Positions 58,150 through 64,000 of a stretch of DNA of 64,000 bases are shown here, in pieces. How positions within the stretch are numbered: position 1 is the stretch's first letter; each line of letters starts with the position of its first letter. The position numbers were made by a program, and so were the translations under genes. The notes under the pieces were generated by a model. The model searched no databases and was not told the origin of the DNA. It saw only the letters and a list, made by a program, of their open reading frames with translations. The stretch is from Gibbula magus (Eukaryota; Mollusca; Gastropoda; Trochida; Trochidae). The DNA is taken from NCBI GenBank assembly GCA_936450465.1, contig OW388298.1, positions 9,263,087-9,327,086 of the forward strand. The letters are read 5' to 3'.

Positions 58150-58275
58150 TACTCCGAATTTCAGTATCAGTATACCATAGGATACTCGGGGTATCCAAAA
58201 ATATCCTGTTCTGGATACTCCGGGTTTCATGATTCAGGATACGTCAGAATACTTCAGGATACTTCAGGAAACTAT
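58150..58275. repeat. CAGGATAC(T) motif cluster at the edge of copy B
   Basis: At least eight occurrences of GGATAC(T/G) (often CAGGATAC or GGATACTCCGG) in about 120 bp, some in inverse orientation (GTATCC). It starts about 45 bp beyond the end of duplication copy B. Confidence 0.7.
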
Positions 58276-59564
58276 ATTAAACTATCGGAATTTGTTAGAA
58301 ATTTTAAAATATTACACATAATACTGCAAATTATACCACAGACGAACGAGGTTTAACCCTGTCATACAGTTTTGGCATTAGTTGTTTCTGTCAGACGACA
58401 TTAGATTCATGTAGACGCTTTTTATTGAGAAAATTATACATTGAAGCATGTGTAAAATCACGTTTGATATGTGTGGCTCTTTGTCATTGTTGCTTCCCTA
58501 TCATATGTATCAGTATCAAATGCATAAGTTTAAGTTACCTGCATTAAAGTTCTTTATACAAGTTTTTTATAATTGTTGTCTGGATCGTGATAGATTTATG
58601 AAAAACCTAAAACTCACCTTTTAAAAAAGCGCATCCGAAAGAACACTATGAATATCCAAATCAAATACAGGTATTAACACTACACAACATGTGTATCCAC
58701 CATTGATGAAACTCTTAGGTGTTTACACGTGTAGTAACTCGAGATAAATGGTTAACATCTTGCCCAATTGATTATCCCGGATTTCAGCTCAAATCTCATT
58801 GGTGTTTCACTTAACAGTTACTGATTTCATTGGATAACTCAAAACAGTATATCATCCATTGGCTGTGACGTGATTCTATTGACAGGCAACATAAGGCCCA
58901 TAAGCCACCCGTGTGTGTTTTTACAGGTGACTAGTTCACACCTGCTTAGCTGGTCACAAGTGAATTACTAGTATTGTCTGAGTATCTTAATTGACACTTA
59001 ACAAAGACGTCTGCATTTCACGGATGGTATTCACAAGAGATGAACACAATGTTAAATAACAAACAAAGAGCCCGTTTAGTTTGTACACCTCAGAGTGTCA
59101 ACAAGATTCACCCAGACGAGGGATTAACGATGGATTAATTAGTGTGGTCAATATGGGTACCAACTTGAGGCAAAGCTCATGTCTCTTGATAGATGACTAC
59201 AGCTCTCCTGTAAATGTTGAAATAAACTTATTCAGATTTTATATGGTTTTAACAATATTTATTCATGTACTCAGGGGAATCAACAAACAGGTTTTCCCTA
59301 TATAACTGTTTCTCCCGAAAAGAACATAAAACAGGATAATTACATCATAAATATAATCATACATACATGAATGTAGAAAAACACAACATCATTTTAATAG
59401 ATATTTCATAAGAAGCGTTTGCTATGAGAAATGAAGAGCCTGGATTATGGATTACCCACCGTTATAATAGACATATATCATAAATTGGTGTATTATTCTT
59501 TTCAGACATGTAATACAATTTATTGTACATTCATCATGACATTTATTTTATGTATTTTGTATCC

Positions 59565-62500
59565 CAGAGCGGCATTGACATAAGCGTCAACTTGTTTGCC
59601 AATCCGGATCCATTTATGGAATAAATATGTTTAAATCACATATCTCGGAAACGTCCAGATTTTCATGTGGTCACAATAACGAAAACTTACATGTACTTCG
59701 CTATCTGTTTACTTGCTGAAGCTACTACCATTTAAGATCAAATATGTATTTTTACAATCAAGGCTAGGACATAACAACAGTATAATATGATCACGGGGAG
59801 AGATATTTATATAGGGGTAACCCTGTTTATCGATCCCCCTTTCCATGTACCATCTGGAAAATAAATACTGTTTAAATCATATGATAACAGCTCCTTGAAG
59901 GACACCACTTACAATAATATTTTGAACTCATTACATCAGTTTATCAGTAAAAGCAACCGGTTTCTTTGAAAGTTATTGTAGTTAATGATTAAATTCTGAG
60001 CTGCAGCCCACTTCATTATTAGTCACACCTAACAACATAACAATATTCATGTCTGATGTTATACAAATGTTAATTTTCATTTTTCTGTCTCATTTATCTT
60101 GTAACCAGCTTTTTAAAAATATATGGTTTAAACATATGTTTATTCAATAAGAATGTGGTTTGGCAAACAAGCAAAACTCTGCTTATGTGAATGCCTCACC
60201 ACTACATAAAACATAAACAAATTCACAAGAGCTGGTAACATGTTAACAACAAATGAAAAATCAAGACAATCAAACTATAGATATACGTACATAAGTGTTA
60301 ATTGATAATTTGTTGCAGTTTCGTTCCATTATATTTATTTAGATAATTTAGAATGATTTTCAAAATATGATTTTTAAAAATATATATGTGCCGGAGCGGA
60401 TTGTGCCTTGTTCGCCAATAATTTTTTCATGTTTATGAAATAAAATACGTTTAAATATGGTTTAAACTTATTTATTTCATACATGAAATGGATTGGTAAA
60501 CGAACTTTAAAAGTTAAAGTGAATACAGCTCCAGACTACAGGACATTATGCGTCATGGTGAATTTACAAAATATCATAAATTTACAAATTCAACAACAAA
60601 ACAAAACAAGACAAGTAATATTATAAGAAACAAAAACACCAAACAAAACTAGGTGTTATGATGTCAGCAGAATAGATATCTGGATATAGGTAACGCCAAC
60701 AAGGCACGGCACGGCACAAACATACATAACATTGTGGCTTTTTGTTTTAGTTTATTGTTAAATTCTCCTAGTCTGCTATATGTTTAAACCAAAGTGATCA
60801 TAAACATATAGGTTGAGGACAATGCAGAGAATATAATTTTATTTCACTTCTTAAACAACTAGCTTTATTCAAATATCAAGGTTGAATATAAGCTTTCCTG
60901 AAATCATTATAACAAGGACCTGATAATATGAAAAGAAATTAAATTATCGGTTTCAAAGTTTGCTAACTACTTTCTGTCTGAATAAGGAACTAATTTACAA
61001 TCATAATATTGCCGTGTAGAGTTGAATGAAGGGACACATGTTACAAGAAAAAAGTCACAAATTATATAATATATTAGTATATATTATGTTGATATATGAT
61101 ATATATTTTTGTTAGTTGTTTTTGTAATGTATTCTTAAATATTTGGTTCTTTTTAATCTTTAAACACAAACAGATTAACTTTGATCTTGTGTCATGGTGA
61201 CACCTCACCCTGTCACACATCTGTATGTTTTGACAGGGATTAAGAGGGGATTAGATGGTTACTTGACTGTGGGGCTGTAACCTGTTTTAGAGCAGAACAG
61301 TTCACTCATCGCAGTGGATACACACTGTGACACTAATTAGCCCTCCTGCTGTGATCCCCTTTGATCAAAAGGTTCTTAGCCGGGAATGCTAAATGCGTGA
61401 CCAGTAGCCTTGTTATGGATGAATGAACCCTGAGCGTCTCACTCAAAATGAGGAAAGATATATTGTTTATTAATGTGTCATACAGAGTAATTTATACATG
61501 TTGATGCAATAAAATGTATGAGCGGGTAGTGATTCGAAGCAGAATGAATGTATACATTACACATGTAGAGAATGTTCATAAACAACAATCATGTGCACAG
61601 ATTCTTTATTGAATAATAATGAGTTTAAACCATATGATTATGTTATAGCTGGTTGTTTTTATGTCCAGTTCTCGTGTGTTAATATAAGCAACAGTTTGCT
61701 TTTTACCAAACCACATTCTTCATGAATAAATATGTTTAAACCACATACATTACACCTTTATAAATACCTCTCCAGTACATAATACATATTCATTCATCAA
61801 AACTGAGAAAGCACAACATTAAATAAAGGTGAATACATGTAATAGAATAACATTAATTTTCAACATTTAATTTTCACAAGGAAATTAGTAAAATAACCAT
61901 TTAGGTAAAACAGTAATGCACTGAAAGGATGATACTTCGACTTATTGGCTTATGTAGTGCCGCTCTACTAAATATATCAAAGTACAATTTATAATTCAAG
62001 ATCAATGTACACATTCAGTGATCAAATGATTACACAAAGGCAAAAAGCAAAACACTAATTCGGAAATATCTAAAAGGACACATGCTGAATAGGATGATTT
62101 AAATGTTAGTGACTCTTGAATAAAATTATAGACAGATTCGAGGATTAACTGATTTGTCTTTTGCTTAAAAATTATTCCATATATATTGTTTCTGCGTCCA
62201 GCTTTTGCTTTCATTGTACTGGAGCGGCGTTGAAATAAGCCTATGGCTTGTTCGCCAATCCAGATTTCTTTTTGGAAATAAATAATAATAATAAATAAGA
62301 AATGTACGTGTTGCATGCTAACAAATATAACATTTGGTTAAACTTCACGTGCTTTCTAAATTTAGAAACGTTAACTTAAGTCAATAAATGTGTCAACAGA
62401 ATCCACAATTGTTAAGTTAGTCTCATCAGATAAGTCATTTTTACCTTAAAGAACGGTTTTCAAATTAAATCCATTAACATAATAATTGTCTAAAGCGTTT

Positions 62501-63140
62501 GCTATGATGTCATAGAGGTATGTAAGTTGATATGCATTACTTTCACCTGGCATAAACCCTGACATTTTTGTCTCGAAAAAAGTTGAACACTGTTTGAAAA
62601 CTCATCTTTCAAATACAGGAAGGAAATACTACAGGTCTATAATTTTGATATTCATTTACACTGCCTTTCTTGTGCAAATGATATACAGAAACTTCTTTCC
62701 ATAAGGGAGGAAATATATACCCACACAATGATTTATGTAAATGTAAATATATAAGGGGCAAGGAAATTGATTATGCAGCTAGCTTGGTGAACTTATTACT
62801 AAGTGTATCTGGGCCACTTGCCTTATTTATGTCAACTCATATAATCAACATCTGGTAACGGTTTATCTGGGAAGTCAACTTTAGCTTTGTCATAATGTAT
62901 TCTATGAAAAATTAAACGTAGTTACACAAGTGGATATCTGTTTTACTATATAATACCGATCTAATAATTCATTACTGTTCTGACATTGCAATCCCTGTAT
63001 GAAATGTGCGTGTGTGTATTCATGATGCCATCCGTATTTATATTGTATGTATTGTATCTTGACGAGGACAGGCATTTAGATAAACCTTTGGCTTATTTGC
63101 ATGTCCTTATTCATGTATAATTAACATGAATAAATATGTT
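59565..63140. repeat. Cluster of dispersed repeats ending AATAAATATGTTTAAAC
   Basis: A unit containing (A)GAGCGG...GGCTTGTT(T/C)GCCAATCC and then ATGAATAAATATGTTTAAACC recurs near 59570, 60390, 61690 (partial), 62220 and 63065, with an inverted copy at about 60110-60190 (GTTTAAACATATG...TTTGGCAAACAAGC). Spacing is often about 0.82-0.84 kb. Intergenic. Confidence 0.65.
62460..62850 (-). pseudogene. CR1/Jockey-like LINE reverse-transcriptase fragment
   Basis: Read on the minus strand from 62830: DINKASGPDTL, SNKFTKLAA then a stop, GYIFPPLWKEVSVYHLHKKG, and SGFMPGESNAYQLTYLYDII. These are consecutive RT blocks (KAxGPD, P-x-x-W-K, G-F-x-x-G-x-S) interrupted by stops and shifts. A dead fragment, distinct in type from the L1-like copies. 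Confidence 0.85.
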
Positions 63141-63317
63141 TAAAACATAATACCGATTCACGGATAATCAAATCCATGTCAATATTATGGGATAGAGTTT
63201 AACATATCTTGTTCAGTAAATAGAAAAGGATTTGCAAACAAGATGTTTATATGCTGTCATCAATACATATTGTTTTCTTAATTTTGTAAAATTTTAAAAT
63301 CAATTTCAATATATATA

Positions 63318-63417
63318 TGAAGGAGAACGAGTTTCTAAAACTGTTATCAAGCTACCACGAAACGTCGCACTCCTGCATTAAAGAAGTTGTATATCCATAG
63401 AACTCATTCTCCTTCAT
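63318..63417. repeat. Inverted repeat enclosing a GTGCGACGTTTCG-type core
   Basis: ATGAAGGAGAACGAGTTT (63318-63335) pairs with GAACTCATTCTCCTTCAT (63400-63417). The loop includes CACGAAACGTCGCACTCCTG, the conserved element also found (inverted) at 45.1 and 53.9 kb. Confidence 0.75.
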
Positions 63418-64000
63418 CTACTAGTAACCAATATTTATGTTCAAGAACCACTGGATGGATATTGAAAAGCGTTACGTTTTACGCGACTGTTATAACAATT
63501 CCCCTATTACAATAAATACTAAAAATACTGTCGGGGATGCAAGTAAACATATTACATTTTCGATTATTTATATATTCAAGATAAGATTAAATATTGTATT
63601 TTAACATCGAGTCACCAATTTTGCATTATCCGAACACTATCTATTTAATCTTGAAATAAGTCTCCAATTTTTAGATTTAGATTGTTGACAGCAGTGAAGA
63701 GGCGTATGCAAAATCTACATTACACATGTTCTTAATCATTTGATTTGTTTACAATTTCGGCTGGTCTCTCTCTGTTTTATACAAGATGTCTTACGATTTT
63801 GATGGACAATTTTTACGAATAGCCTTTTGTCACACAATTTTCCTTCCCTCAGAATTATCAAATTTGAATAAGCCTTCAACCAATATGCTCTCCGGTTTTC
63901 ATTCAAATGAAATCAAAATAAATATATACCACTTTTTCAAAAATCTCAGAAACTTTAGGGTTTATCCATGAAGTCAGTGAACCGTATCTCCTGAACATTC

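Larger units (their letters stand above)
58280..64000. other. Gene-free 5.7-kb region
   Basis: Apart from the dispersed repeats, the LINE fragment and the inverted repeat listed separately, no exon was recognised on either strand. Confidence 0.5.

Noticed and set aside
1..64000. CRISPR arrays, bacterial operons, prophage
   Set aside because: Spliced eukaryotic genes throughout; repeats are microsatellites or transposons with no spacer structure.

Overview
The window is eukaryotic: AT-rich, mostly intronic or intergenic, with short exons bounded by GT/AG sites, microsatellites, SINE-like copies with target-site duplications, LINE fragments and a TA-flanked DNA transposon. The gene families (an adhesion GPCR with GAIN/GPS, PAN-like plus farnesoic-acid-methyltransferase-like secreted proteins, YWTD-like propellers) and the repeats (a SINE tail of the GTTTAACGCCGCTT type; the TCAGGCCTTTCAGGC...GATGAGCTAAAA tail) suggest a mollusc, probably a gastropod. 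The species cannot be named from sequence alone.  REGION 1 (2.2-32.4 kb, minus strand). I could assemble 22 exons, plus one tentative exon, with consistent splice phases into one gene of about 1,107 codons (about 1,120 with the tentative exon). The predicted product runs: signal peptide, Cys-containing N-terminus, degenerate YWTD/LDLR-B-like beta-propeller (about five recognisable blades), Ser/Thr/Pro stalk, hormone-receptor-like (HRM) four-Cys module, GAIN domain, GPS with an intact HL-T cleavage site, seven-helix family-B2 receptor and a short tail. The 7TM-GAIN-HRM half is very secure. Joining the propeller half to it rests on same strand, compatible phase and absence of another start or stop signal. 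Its introns hold a foldback element (3.0-5.0 kb), a mollusc-type repeat (5.9-6.6 kb), a TA-flanked Tc1/mariner-like non-autonomous element (14.7-15.5 kb), a LINE fragment (16.1 kb), a 400-bp-period repeat (20.2-21.1 kb), SINE copies and palindromes.  REGION 2 (32.6-38.2 kb). No host gene is visible. It holds a SINE just upstream of the receptor's first exon, a 0.96-kb foldback element (33.7-34.7 kb), a 75-bp-arm palindrome (36.4 kb) and a broken L1-like LINE (36.5-38.2 kb, plus strand).  REGION 3 (38.5-43.3 kb, minus strand). An intact intronless 483-codon gene for a secreted propeller protein lies beside a frameshifted, stop-containing paralogue.  REGION 4 (44.3-58.1 kb). A block of about 5.1 kb occurs twice in direct orientation (44.30-49.39 and 53.08-58.11 kb). 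Each copy carries the two 3' exons of a minus-strand gene (methyltransferase-like FA domain, then a PAN-like terminal exon with stop), another terminal-exon-like ORF (intact in the second copy, broken in the first) and a plus-strand short ORF beginning with a signal peptide. An upstream PAN-like exon for the first copy lies at 51.7 kb. Substitutions between copies are largely amino-acid-changing.  REGION 5 (58.1-64 kb). Gene-free: clustered dispersed repeats containing AATAAATATGTTTAAAC, an antisense LINE reverse-transcriptase fragment (62.5-62.9 kb) and an inverted repeat with a GTGCGACGTTTCG-type core (63.3 kb).
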